A stretch of 6,071 bases of DNA from Bacteroidales bacterium (GTDB taxonomy: Bacteria > Bacteroidota > Bacteroidia > Bacteroidales > NBLH01). The stretch spans positions 1-6,071 of the forward strand of contig JAKIUH010000278.1 in the NCBI GenBank assembly GCA_021647685.1, in the 5' to 3' direction. The notes under the pieces are model-generated. The model did no database searches. It saw only the letters and a program-made list of their open reading frames with translations, and had not been told where the DNA came from. Of the stretch, positions 1 through 6,071 are shown in pieces (positions within the stretch are counted from its first letter, which is position 1; the number at the start of each line of letters is the position of its first letter). The translations under genes and the position numbers were made by a program.

Positions 1-627
1 TTCTTCGTCTTTAAAAGTTCCTTTTTCAACAACCGGCTTAAACTTCATACATTCAATTTTTCCTAAATCGGTTTTTATGGTTTCAACTCCTTTGTATCGA
101 ATAATCATGTTCCAAGGTTTATCATGAAAATAGGTATATATTTCAAAAACTTGTCCAGGTTTAAGTCCGTGAATACTTTCTCTAACATAATAAAAAGCCG
201 AAACTACATCAAAAATATTTTTATCAAGTTTTTTTTCACCGCTCAATTTGCTTTTTAGGCTGTGCGAATCTTGATTAAAATATACAATATTGAATTTTTT
301 CCAATTTCCTTCGGTTAAGTCCGTTAATGATTTATAAGGCAAACCGCTTGTTACATCAAACCACGATTCATAACGGTCATAAACATGATAAATAACATGG
401 GTTAAACCAATGGTTTTTCCTATTGCACTGACGTGATATACAGGTTTTCCATTGAATTTTTCTTTTTTCAGGCTTAAACTTGCTTCGCCTCCGGTAATCC
501 ATCCGTAGGACATTTCGTAGCGTAAAGTTTCACCCGGCTGATAGGGTTTCTCTTTTTTTTGAGCATATAGATTGGTGATGATAACAGCAGCAAAAAAAAT
601 AATGAATGATATTGACTTTTTAAACAT
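1..627 (-). CDS. DUF3108 domain-containing exported protein, 3' end outside the window
   Basis: The frame is open from the ATG at 627-625 to the window edge, giving 209 codons with no stop. Residues 1-22 look like a Sec signal peptide: an FKKS basic start, a hydrophobic core (ISFIIFFAAVIITNL) and a likely cut after YA, with no lipobox cysteine. The protein is therefore probably periplasmic or outer-membrane associated. The mature part opens with the pattern PGETLRYEMSYGWITGGEA (residues 31-49), in which a short beta strand leads into a Gly-Gly-Glu-Ala turn. This is typical of the DUF3108 family, whose members are about 230-280 residues long and have no established biochemical role. Later segments (HVYDRYESWFD, DVVSAFYYVR, FHDKPWNMIIRYKG, GKIECMKFKPVVEKGTF) also follow that family's pattern. 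An AAAAAGGAA stretch at 637-645 (minus sense) lies about 10 nt upstream of the ATG and could serve as a weak ribosome binding site. The gene is 53 nt downstream of the pentapeptide gene on the same strand, with no promoter motif seen in the gap. The family call is from memory of the pattern, and function is unknown. Confidence 0.82.
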   Translation of the reverse strand, partial: MFKKSISFIIFFAAVIITNLYAQKKEKPYQPGETLRYEMSYGWITGGEASLSLKKEKFNGKPVYHVSAIGKTIGLTHVIYHVYDRYESWFDVTSGLPYKSLTDLTEGNWKKFNIVYFNQDSHSLKSKLSGEKKLDKNIFDVVSAFYYVRESIHGLKPGQVFEIYTYFHDKPWNMIIRYKGVETIKTDLGKIECMKFKPVVEKGTFKDEE

Positions 628-680
628 ATAATTTTATTCCTTTTTCTATAAATACACATTTTTAAGTGTTTTCCCTAAAA

Positions 681-1247
681 TTATTCAATAGATATGTCAT
701 ACTTTGTAAGCAAACCGGCTAAAGTATTTTCGGAAAATTTTGTATTTTTGAGTTTATTCATATCCGGCTCAATTGTAAAATTATACGATGTACGAAAATC
801 GGTATGGTCTAAAACTGTATTTTCAAATAAACTGCCTTTTAAATCACATTCGTAAAATTGAGCAGAACTTAAATCACAAGAAGTAAAATCAACTTCCTTA
901 ATACTGCATTCTATAAATTTAATTTGTTTTAATTTCAAAGCATAAAAGGAAGATAAATCAATCGTGCAATTTATAAATTCAAACGATAAAATAAACTTAT
1001 TACAATCCTGAAAATGCAAACCCATAAGTTTACAATTGATAAATTTAGCATCTTTAAAGGATGTGTCCACTAATTTTGCGTTGCTTAAATCACAATTTTC
1101 AAAAATGCACTCTGAAAAAACAACACCGGAAAGATCAATATCAATAAAATTACAATTCAAAAAATGGCAATTATCAAATTCTGTATCTGAAATATTTTCG
1201 GAAGTAAAGTTTTTATTTTTTATTTTTTTATCCTCAATGTATGTCAT
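681..1247 (-). CDS. Pentapeptide repeat protein, Qnr/MfpA-like
   Basis: This is a complete 188-residue protein made almost entirely of A(D/N)LXX-type pentapeptides, with F or L at every fifth position. Examples are DTEFDNCHFLNCNF (21-34), VVFSECIFENCDLSNAKL (42-59) and VDFTSCDLSSAQFYECDL (119-136). Such repeats fold into a right-handed quadrilateral beta helix. The C-terminus (YNFTIEPDMNKLKNTKF, then LAGLLTKYDISI) matches my memory of the chromosomal Qnr-like group in Bacteroidota. Qnr and MfpA mimic DNA and bind DNA gyrase/topoisomerase IV, giving partial fluoroquinolone protection; whether this protein does so is inference. Its length is close to MfpA (about 183) and a little below Qnr (about 215). 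There is no signal peptide, so it is predicted to be cytoplasmic. The frame extends upstream to a TTG at 1301, but the ATG at 1247 is preferred because a TAnnTTTG -7 promoter element at 1265-1272 lies between the two and because recognisable family sequence begins here (MTYIEDKK). No strong ribosome binding site precedes this ATG, which is usual in Bacteroidota. Cysteines recur at repeat positions (NCHF, NCNF, ECIF, NCDL). Confidence 0.9.
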   Translation of the reverse strand: MTYIEDKKIKNKNFTSENISDTEFDNCHFLNCNFIDIDLSGVVFSECIFENCDLSNAKLVDTSFKDAKFINCKLMGLHFQDCNKFILSFEFINCTIDLSSFYALKLKQIKFIECSIKEVDFTSCDLSSAQFYECDLKGSLFENTVLDHTDFRTSYNFTIEPDMNKLKNTKFSENTLAGLLTKYDISIE

Positions 1248-1394
1248 TCTGCATTTTTTGAACGCAAATATAATAAAATTACAATAATATTGCTTAGACA
1301 AAGTATTTTGTGAAAGCTATATGGAAATATAAATAGTGATATATTTTAATTATTTTATAATTTTAAGCCAAATTCTAACTAAATCTTAACTTTT
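1248..1394. other. Divergent AT-rich intergenic region
   Basis: These 147 nt separate the minus-strand pentapeptide gene from the plus-strand propeller gene and must hold promoters for both. The minus-strand -7 element at 1265-1272 is the only clear motif. For the plus strand the best candidates are TATATTTT at 1340-1347 (seven of eight matches to TAnnTTTG) and TATTTTG at 1304-1310 (one base short); neither has a convincing -33 box. No RNA gene, operator palindrome or Shine-Dalgarno sequence is evident before the ATG at 1395. Confidence 0.5.
1265..1272 (-). promoter_or_regulatory. Bacteroidota -7 promoter element for the pentapeptide gene
   Basis: On the minus strand this reads TATATTTG, an exact match to the Bacteroidota sigma-ABfr -7 consensus TAnnTTTG. 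It would start transcription at about 1258-1261, leaving a leader of only about 10-14 nt before the ATG at 1247. No good -33 TTTG is present at the usual spacing: the nearest, at 1299-1302, leaves 26 nt between the two motifs where about 19 is expected. In AT-rich DNA an exact match can arise by chance, so the call rests on both motif and position. If real, it also rules out the upstream TTG start. Confidence 0.5.
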
Positions 1395-4300
1395 ATGAAA
1401 AAGAAATTGTTTATTGCATTAATGCTATTTTTGAGTTATTTTTCTATAAACGCTCAAAACAAGCAAATTAGTTTTAAGGATGTTGATTTTTCAGGATTAA
1501 AATTTCGCAGTATTGGACCGGCTTTTATGTCGGGGCGTATTGCCGATATTGCCATAAATCCTGAAAATGAAAATGTTTGGTATATAGCAGTTGGCTCCGG
1601 CGGTGTTTGGAAAACCGAAAATTCCGGTACTACTTGGACACCTCTTTTTGACAAACAAGATGTGTACTCTATAGGATGTGTAAACATTGACCCGAACAAC
1701 CCGAACAGAATCTGGGTAGGAACCGGTGAGAATGTCGGAGGCAGGCATGTTGGGTTTGGCGATGGTATTTATTTAAGTACCGATGCCGGCAAAACATGGA
1801 AAAATATGGGGTTAAAAAACTCCGAGCGAATTTCAAAAATCATTGTTCATCCCCAAAATCCGGATATTGTATGGGTAGCCGCACAGGGAGGTTTATGGTC
1901 GAGTGGGGGAGAACGAGGTATTTATATGACTACCGATGGAGGTAAAACTTGGAATAATACCCTTTCGGTGAATAAATGGACAGGTGCGACTGATTTATTA
2001 ATTGATCCGCGAAATCCCAGACGCCTTTATGCCGCAACTTGGCAACGTCATCGAAATGTAGCCGCTTATATGGGCGGAGGTCCCGGCTCAGGAATTTATC
2101 GTAGCGATGATGGAGGCATAAGCTGGAAAAAACTGAGCCAAGGTTTGCCCAAAAGCAATATGGGAAAAATCGGTTTAGCCATTTCTCCGCAACAACCGGA
2201 TGTAATTTATGCAGCCATAGAACTTGACCGGCGCAAGGGTGCGGTATATCGCTCTACTGACCGGGGTGCATCTTGGACAAAAATGTCTGATGCTGTTTCG
2301 GGGGGTACAGGTCCACATTATTATCAAGAATTGTATGCCAGTCCGCATCATTTTGATTTGATTTTTCTTGCTGATGTGCGCATGCAAATGTCTAAGGATG
2401 GCGGTAAAACGTTTAAACAAATGAACGAAAAGTTTAAGCATTCGGATAATCATGCAATGGCATTTAAAAAATCAGACCCGAATTTTATGCTCGTGGGTAC
2501 CGATGGAGGTTTATATGTTAGTTATGATCATACAAAAACATGGAAATATATTGATAATCTGCCTGTTACGCAGTTTTATAAATTAGCGGTTGATGATACT
2601 GAGCCTTTTTATAAAATTTACGGGGGTACACAGGACAATAATACACAATGTGGACCATCACGTACCGATAATTTACACGGTATCAGGAATGCCGATTGGG
2701 AAGTGGTACTGTTTGCCGATGGGCATCAACCGGCTACCGAACCCGGCAATCCGGATATTGTATATGCTGAATGGCAGCAAGGAAATTTAGTACGCATTGA
2801 CCGTAAAACGGGTGAAGTGGTACACATTCAACCTCAACCTGGGCAAGGCGAACCCTTTGAGCGTTTTAATTGGGATGCTCCTATTCTCGTAAGTCCGCAT
2901 AATCCAACTACTTTGTATTATGCATCTTATCGTGTATGGAAATCTACGGACAGAGGTAATAACTGGACTGCCATTTCAGGAGATTTAACAAAAAATCAAG
3001 AACGTATGGCATTGCCTATTATGGGAAAAAAGCAAAGTTACGATAATGCTTGGGATTTGTATGCCATGTCGGTTTTTAACACCATAACTTCTTTGGCAGA
3101 ATCGCCCAAACAAGAAGGTTTAATTTATGTAGGTACTGATGACGGATTAATACAAATAACAGAAGACAGTGGCAAAAGTTGGCAAAAAATTGAAGTAAGT
3201 AAACTTCCAGGGGTTCCGGCAAGTGCTTTTGTAAATAATATTGTTGCCGATTTATTTGATGCCAATACAGTTTATATAGCTCTGGATAATCATAAATACG
3301 GTGATTTTAAACCCTATTTGTATAAAAGTACCAATAAAGGAAAAACTTGGACTTCCTTAACGAATAATTTACCCCAAAAAACTATAGTCTGGCGTTTGGT
3401 TCAGGATCATGTTCAGCCAAATCTGTTATTCATAGGAACTGAATTTGGGATATATTTTAGTATTAATGGCGGAAAAGAATGGAAGCAGCTAAAAGGAGGA
3501 ATGCCAACAATAGCTGTTCGCGATTTAACCATTCAGCGTAGAGAGAATGATTTGGTAGCTGCCACTTTTGGACGAGGATTTTATATTTTAGATGATATAT
3601 CACCATTGCGCAAAATTACCGGTGATGAATTGAATAAAAAAGCTGTATTGTTTGATGTTAAAGATGCTTGGTGGTATATTCCACGTTCTGTGATTGGTTT
3701 TGAAAAAAATGCTTTTTCAGGCGCAAATCATTTTATTGCACCTAATCCTCCTTATGGTGCTGTTTTTACTTATTACTTAAAAGATGAGCTGAAAAGCAAA
3801 GAGCAAATTCGGAAAGAAAAAGAAAAACAATTAGAAAAAGAAAATAAGGATATTCCTTTTCCGGGCTGGAAAAAATTAAGCGATGAAAAAACAGAGCTCA
3901 AACCGGTAATTTGGCTTACAGTTACTGATGAAAACGATAATGTTATCCGTAGGATAAAAGCTGAAACGGGAAAAGGTTTTCATCGTGTTGCTTGGGATTT
4001 GCGTTATCCTGCACAAACACCTATTCGTATTGATAACAAAACACAAAACAATGGCAGACAAGCAAAAGGTCAATTAGTAATGCCTGGTAATTATAAAGTG
4101 CAATTAGCTTTGGTACAAAATGGGGTAATTACGGTTTTGTCAGAATTTAAAACTTTTGCTGTCAAAGAAATGCGTAAACCTGCTCTCGAAGGTCCTTCGC
4201 ATGAAGAAACTGCTGCGTTTTGGAAAGATGTTGCTGAAACACAACAAAAAATTTCTGCATTAAACATTGTTTTGCAAAAAAGCTTAAATAAATGTAAAGC

Positions 4301-4661
4301 TATGAAAACTGCTTTGGACAGAGCAGCAATTGAGCCCGGTAGTTTAGACACCAAACTTGAAAGTTTACGTCAAAACTTAGTAAAAATTGATATTAAGTTA
4401 AACGGTAATCCTGCAAAAAATGAACCCGGAGAACGAAATACACCTGGTTTAAACAACAGGATGGGTACCATTTTTACATCTATGAGAGCTTCGGCATATG
4501 GACCCACCGGAACTCAAAAAAAGGTACTTGCTTTAGCTAAAAAAGAATATCTTGAATATAAAACTAAACTGAAAACTATTCTGGATAAAGATATGAAAGA
4601 AATGGAAAATGCTTTACAAAAAATAGGTGCACCTTGGATTGATGATGAAGAATTGCCATAG
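1395..4661 (+). CDS. Secreted Asp-box / VPS10-type beta-propeller protein (often labelled glycosyl hydrolase)
   Basis: This is a complete 1088-residue protein. Residues 1-20 form a Sec signal peptide (MKKKLFIALM then a hydrophobic core, likely cut after INA), with no lipobox cysteine. From about 35 to 735 it is a beta-propeller region with eleven Asp-box motifs (S/T-x-D/N-x-G-x-T/S-W and variants), starting at residues 74, 128, 179, 237, 287, 333, 376, 517, 589, 645 and 689. The propeller ends with the typical VAATFGRGFYILDD (721-734). Next come a conserved segment NPPYGAVFTYYLKD (784-797), a charged Lys/Glu linker (about 798-819), a beta domain ending in GFHRVAWDLRYP (861-872), an Ig-like strand PGNYKVQLAL (897-906), and a helical tail (about 935-1075). 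This architecture matches Bacteroidota proteins of the sortilin-N/VPS10 and BNR-repeat class. Asp boxes are structural and do not show enzyme activity; I cannot identify catalytic acids, so substrate and role are unknown. No type IX secretion C-terminal signal is apparent, which suggests periplasmic location. The ATG at 1395 is the start that places the signal peptide at the very N-terminus; it lacks a Shine-Dalgarno sequence. The gene appears monocistronic, with a terminator just downstream. Confidence 0.93.
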   Translation: MKKKLFIALMLFLSYFSINAQNKQISFKDVDFSGLKFRSIGPAFMSGRIADIAINPENENVWYIAVGSGGVWKTENSGTTWTPLFDKQDVYSIGCVNIDPNNPNRIWVGTGENVGGRHVGFGDGIYLSTDAGKTWKNMGLKNSERISKIIVHPQNPDIVWVAAQGGLWSSGGERGIYMTTDGGKTWNNTLSVNKWTGATDLLIDPRNPRRLYAATWQRHRNVAAYMGGGPGSGIYRSDDGGISWKKLSQGLPKSNMGKIGLAISPQQPDVIYAAIELDRRKGAVYRSTDRGASWTKMSDAVSGGTGPHYYQELYASPHHFDLIFLADVRMQMSKDGGKTFKQMNEKFKHSDNHAMAFKKSDPNFMLVGTDGGLYVSYDHTKTWKYIDNLPVTQFYKLAVDDTEPFYKIYGGTQDNNTQCGPSRTDNLHGIRNADWEVVLFADGHQPATEPGNPDIVYAEWQQGNLVRIDRKTGEVVHIQPQPGQGEPFERFNWDAPILVSPHNPTTLYYASYRVWKSTDRGNNWTAISGDLTKNQERMALPIMGKKQSYDNAWDLYAMSVFNTITSLAESPKQEGLIYVGTDDGLIQITEDSGKSWQKIEVSKLPGVPASAFVNNIVADLFDANTVYIALDNHKYGDFKPYLYKSTNKGKTWTSLTNNLPQKTIVWRLVQDHVQPNLLFIGTEFGIYFSINGGKEWKQLKGGMPTIAVRDLTIQRRENDLVAATFGRGFYILDDISPLRKITGDELNKKAVLFDVKDAWWYIPRSVIGFEKNAFSGANHFIAPNPPYGAVFTYYLKDELKSKEQIRKEKEKQLEKENKDIPFPGWKKLSDEKTELKPVIWLTVTDENDNVIRRIKAETGKGFHRVAWDLRYPAQTPIRIDNKTQNNGRQAKGQLVMPGNYKVQLALVQNGVITVLSEFKTFAVKEMRKPALEGPSHEETAAFWKDVAETQQKISALNIVLQKSLNKCKAMKTALDRAAIEPGSLDTKLESLRQNLVKIDIKLNGNPAKNEPGERNTPGLNNRMGTIFTSMRASAYGPTGTQKKVLALAKKEYLEYKTKLKTILDKDMKEMENALQKIGAPWIDDEELP

Positions 4662-4684
4662 CATTTAATGCAAAAATACTTGAA

Positions 4685-4725
4685 TTGGGTCTATGTTGGT
4701 ATTAGAGGATTTAACATAGACCCAA
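4685..4725. terminator. Bidirectional hairpin terminator between convergent genes
   Basis: TTGGGTCTATGTT (4685-4697) and AACATAGACCCAA (4713-4725) are perfect 13-bp inverted repeats around a 15-nt loop. The hairpin lies 24 nt past the propeller gene's stop and ends 4 nt before the end of the converging acyl-CoA dehydrogenase fragment. On the plus strand it is followed by a T-rich run (ACTTTTATTT). On the minus strand it is followed by AATTCAAGTATTTTTG. T-rich sequence on both sides and the position between convergent genes support factor-independent termination in both directions. The loop is longer than usual and the stem is only moderately G+C rich. Confidence 0.8.
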
Positions 4726-4729
4726 ACTT

Positions 4730-5095
4730 TTATTTAAAAGCCGGATTGCCTGTAATATCCATTCCGGTAATTAATAAATGAATATCATGTGTACCTTCAT
4801 AGGTAACTACTGATTCTAGATTGGCCATGTGACGCATGCAAGAATACTCATTAGAAATACCCATTGCACCGTGAATTTGGCGAGCCTCTCTACAAACCTT
4901 TAATGCCATATCTACATTATTCCGTTTCGCCATTGAAATCTGCGCTGATGTCGCTCTTCCATCATTACGCAATTGACCTAAACGAAACGTAAGTAATTGT
5001 GCTTTAGTAATTTCAGTAATCATCTCTGCTAATTTCTTTTGAATTAATTGAAATGAAGCAATTGGTTTATCAAATTGAATACGTTCTTTTGAATC
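4730..5095 (-). pseudogene. C-terminal fragment of an acyl-CoA dehydrogenase (glutaryl-CoA dehydrogenase type)
   Basis: About 121 residues of recognisable family sequence remain, from SKERIQFDKPIASFQLIQKK to the stop at 4732-4730. Full-length members have roughly 390-400 residues, so the N-terminal and middle domains, including most of the FAD and substrate site, are missing. What is left is the C-terminal helical domain: QLIQKKLAEMITEIT, then ISMAKRNN, then the FAD-binding stretch AREARQIHGAMGI-type (about residues 69-80 of the fragment), then YEGTHDIHLLITG near the end. The Glu of YEGT (codon 4798-4796) is the family's catalytic base, which abstracts the alpha proton of the acyl-CoA. KRNN and YEGTHDIH point to the glutaryl-CoA dehydrogenase-like branch, which acts in lysine/tryptophan or fatty-acid breakdown. 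Upstream the frame stays open but unrecognisable to 5125 and meets TAA at 5128-5126. An internal ATG at 5023 lies inside a conserved helix and is not a natural start. The fragment is a broken gene, or a whole gene cut by an assembly join. The coding frame that remains is clean, with no internal stop or frameshift. Confidence 0.85.
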
Positions 5096-5230
5096 TTTAT
5101 TTTGTTCAGATGGACAGATTTCGAATTACGAACAAACATGCATTCGTTTCAACCCGGTTAATACGATGATTTTGATTATTTTTGCTTTCTTGAAAATATA
5201 GAAGCTTAATTTTTAATAAATATTGATAAA
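5096..5230. other. Gene-free region with breakpoint between acyl-CoA dehydrogenase fragment and ppdK
   Basis: Acyl-CoA dehydrogenase similarity ends at about 5095-5104, and none of the missing part of that protein appears in any minus-strand frame from there to 5230. The region has no clear inverted repeats, transposase remains or tRNA end that would explain the break. The right half looks like a normal AT-rich upstream region for ppdK, with a candidate -7 element at 5177-5184. The join therefore probably lies between about 5095 and 5130. Confidence 0.55.
5177..5184 (+). promoter_or_regulatory. Candidate -7 promoter element for ppdK
   Basis: TATTTTTG matches the Bacteroidota -7 consensus TAnnTTTG exactly. 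A start about 5 nt downstream would give a leader of about 40 nt before the ATG at 5231. No TTTG -33 box is present about 19 nt upstream, and the motif is AT-rich enough to occur by chance. Confidence 0.4.
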
Positions 5231-6071
5231 ATGTCTAAAGCAAAGTATGTTTATCTCTTTGGCGACCGAAATGCCGAGGGAAATGCAAAAATGAAAAATC
5301 TTCTGGGTGGCAAAGGCGCTAACCTGGCCGAAATGAATTTAATAGGGGTTCCGGTTCCTCCCGGATTTACCATCACCACTGAAATTTGCACCTTATACAA
5401 TGAAAAAGGCCGCGATTATGCAGTAGAACTGATTAAGGAAGATGTAACCAGCGCTGTAAGTCACGTTGAAAATATCATGGGAACTAAATTTGGGGATCAG
5501 CAAAATCCACTCCTGGTTTCTGTCCGTTCCGGAGCCCGTGCTTCCATGCCCGGGATGATGGATACGGTTTTAAACCTGGGGTTGAATGACAAAGCTGTGG
5601 AAGGGATTACTGCAAAATCAGGTAATGCCCGTTTTGCATGGGATTCGTACCGCCGTTTTGTACAAATGTATGGCGATGTGGTTTTGGGTATGAAACCCGA
5701 ATCGAAAGAGGCAGAAGATCCTTTTGAGATCATTATTGAAGCCATGAAACAAAAACGTGGCGTAGCCATGGATACCGATCTGACCACTGATGATTTAAAA
5801 GAACTGGTCAGTCAGTTTAAAGCTGCTGTTAAAAAACAAACCGGCAGCGATTTTCCCGATGACCCCTGGGAACAATTGTGGGGAGCCATTATGGCTGTAT
5901 TTGACAGCTGGATGAACGAGCGGGCGATCTTATATCGTAAACTGAATAAAATTCCTGACGAGTGGGGTACAGCTGTAAATGTTCAGGCTATGGTTTTTGG
6001 GAACATGGGAAATAACTCAGCTACAGGTGTTGCTTTCACACGTGATGCTGCCACCGGGGAAAATATTTTCA
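5231..6071 (+). CDS. ppdK: Pyruvate,phosphate dikinase, N-terminal part, 3' end outside the window
   Basis: The frame is open from ATG at 5231 to the window edge: 280 codons plus one base, out of about 870-910 in the full enzyme. The enzyme interconverts pyruvate, ATP and phosphate with phosphoenolpyruvate, AMP and pyrophosphate in the cytoplasm, serving glycolysis or gluconeogenesis. The visible part is the nucleotide-binding (ATP-grasp-like) domain. It shows LLGGKGANLAEMN (24-36), the PPDK-characteristic VRSGARASMPGMMDTVLNLG (98-117), RFVQMYGDVV (142-151) and VQAMVFGNMG followed by SATGVAFTRD (251-272). The phosphohistidine and PEP-binding domains lie beyond the window. MSKAKYVYLFGD at the start matches the usual N-terminus, so the ATG is well supported although no Shine-Dalgarno sequence precedes it. 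Of 19 leucine codons, eight are CTG; the neighbouring acyl-CoA dehydrogenase fragment uses none in ten. That could reflect high expression of ppdK, or a different origin of this side of the window. Confidence 0.96.
   Translation, partial: MSKAKYVYLFGDRNAEGNAKMKNLLGGKGANLAEMNLIGVPVPPGFTITTEICTLYNEKGRDYAVELIKEDVTSAVSHVENIMGTKFGDQQNPLLVSVRSGARASMPGMMDTVLNLGLNDKAVEGITAKSGNARFAWDSYRRFVQMYGDVVLGMKPESKEAEDPFEIIIEAMKQKRGVAMDTDLTTDDLKELVSQFKAAVKKQTGSDFPDDPWEQLWGAIMAVFDSWMNERAILYRKLNKIPDEWGTAVNVQAMVFGNMGNNSATGVAFTRDAATGENIF

Noticed and set aside
474..659. Minus-strand frame of 61 codons with a hydrophobic stretch
   Set aside because: It overlaps the DUF3108 N-terminus in another frame. The real frame has a proper signal peptide and stays open to the window edge.
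1036..1287. Plus-strand frame of 83 codons antisense to the pentapeptide gene
   Set aside because: It is the shadow of a strongly periodic pentapeptide coding frame and has no family features of its own.
1248..1301. 18-residue N-terminal extension of the pentapeptide protein from a TTG start
   Set aside because: A -7 promoter motif lies within it, and recognisable family sequence begins at the ATG at 1247.
1370..1391. Imperfect direct repeat AAATTCTAACT / AAATCTTAACT just before the propeller gene
   Set aside because: Only two short copies with two differences in AT-rich DNA, so chance is sufficient.
1454..4354. Several antisense or out-of-frame openings of 65-92 codons inside the propeller gene
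   Set aside because: All lie within a continuous 1088-residue coding frame with clear domain structure, and none resembles a known family.
5122..5146. Short inverted repeat CGAAT/ATTCG and an ATGCAT palindrome near the breakpoint
   Set aside because: Five- and six-base matches are too short to indicate an insertion-sequence end or attachment site, and no transposase or integrase sequence is nearby.
5105..5230. Frameshift as explanation for the loss of the acyl-CoA dehydrogenase N-terminal part
   Set aside because: The other minus-strand frames here contain none of the expected upstream family sequence, such as the YGI-W segment before the final helical domain.
5497..5787. Minus-strand frame of 96 codons inside ppdK
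   Set aside because: It is antisense to the most conserved PPDK motifs and is a shadow frame.

Overview
The window looks like chromosomal DNA of a Bacteroidota bacterium (order not determinable). The evidence is the low G+C of the left and middle parts, genes without strong Shine-Dalgarno sequences, two matches to the Bacteroidota -7 promoter motif TAnnTTTG, and typical Bacteroidota protein families: a secreted Asp-box/VPS10-type propeller protein, a Qnr-like pentapeptide repeat protein and a DUF3108 protein. I found no rRNA, tRNA, CRISPR array, insertion sequence or other obvious mobile element.

Layout. Positions 1-627 (minus strand) hold the N-terminal 209 codons of an exported DUF3108-type protein that runs off the left edge. 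Positions 681-1247 (minus) hold a complete 188-residue pentapeptide repeat protein. It lies 53 nt upstream of the DUF3108 gene on the same strand, so the two may be co-transcribed from a -7 element at 1265-1272. A 147-nt AT-rich divergent intergenic region separates them from a 1088-residue secreted beta-propeller protein at 1395-4661 (plus). That gene ends at a perfect 13-bp inverted repeat (4685-4725), which probably terminates transcription from both sides.

Facing it on the minus strand (4730 to about 5095) is only the C-terminal third of an acyl-CoA dehydrogenase of the glutaryl-CoA dehydrogenase type. Its recognisable sequence stops abruptly and is followed within about 30 nt by an in-frame stop. 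Beyond a gene-free stretch of about 135 nt, the intact N-terminal 280 codons of pyruvate,phosphate dikinase (ppdK) begin at 5231 on the plus strand and run off the right edge. ppdK is visibly richer in G+C and in CTG leucine codons than the sequence to its left.

The genes do not form an obvious pathway. They are two envelope/secreted proteins, one possible topoisomerase-protecting pentapeptide protein, and two central-metabolism genes, one of them a fragment. The observation most worth checking is the breakpoint near 5095-5128, which could be a real rearrangement or an assembly chimera. I see no convincing novel multi-gene system here.
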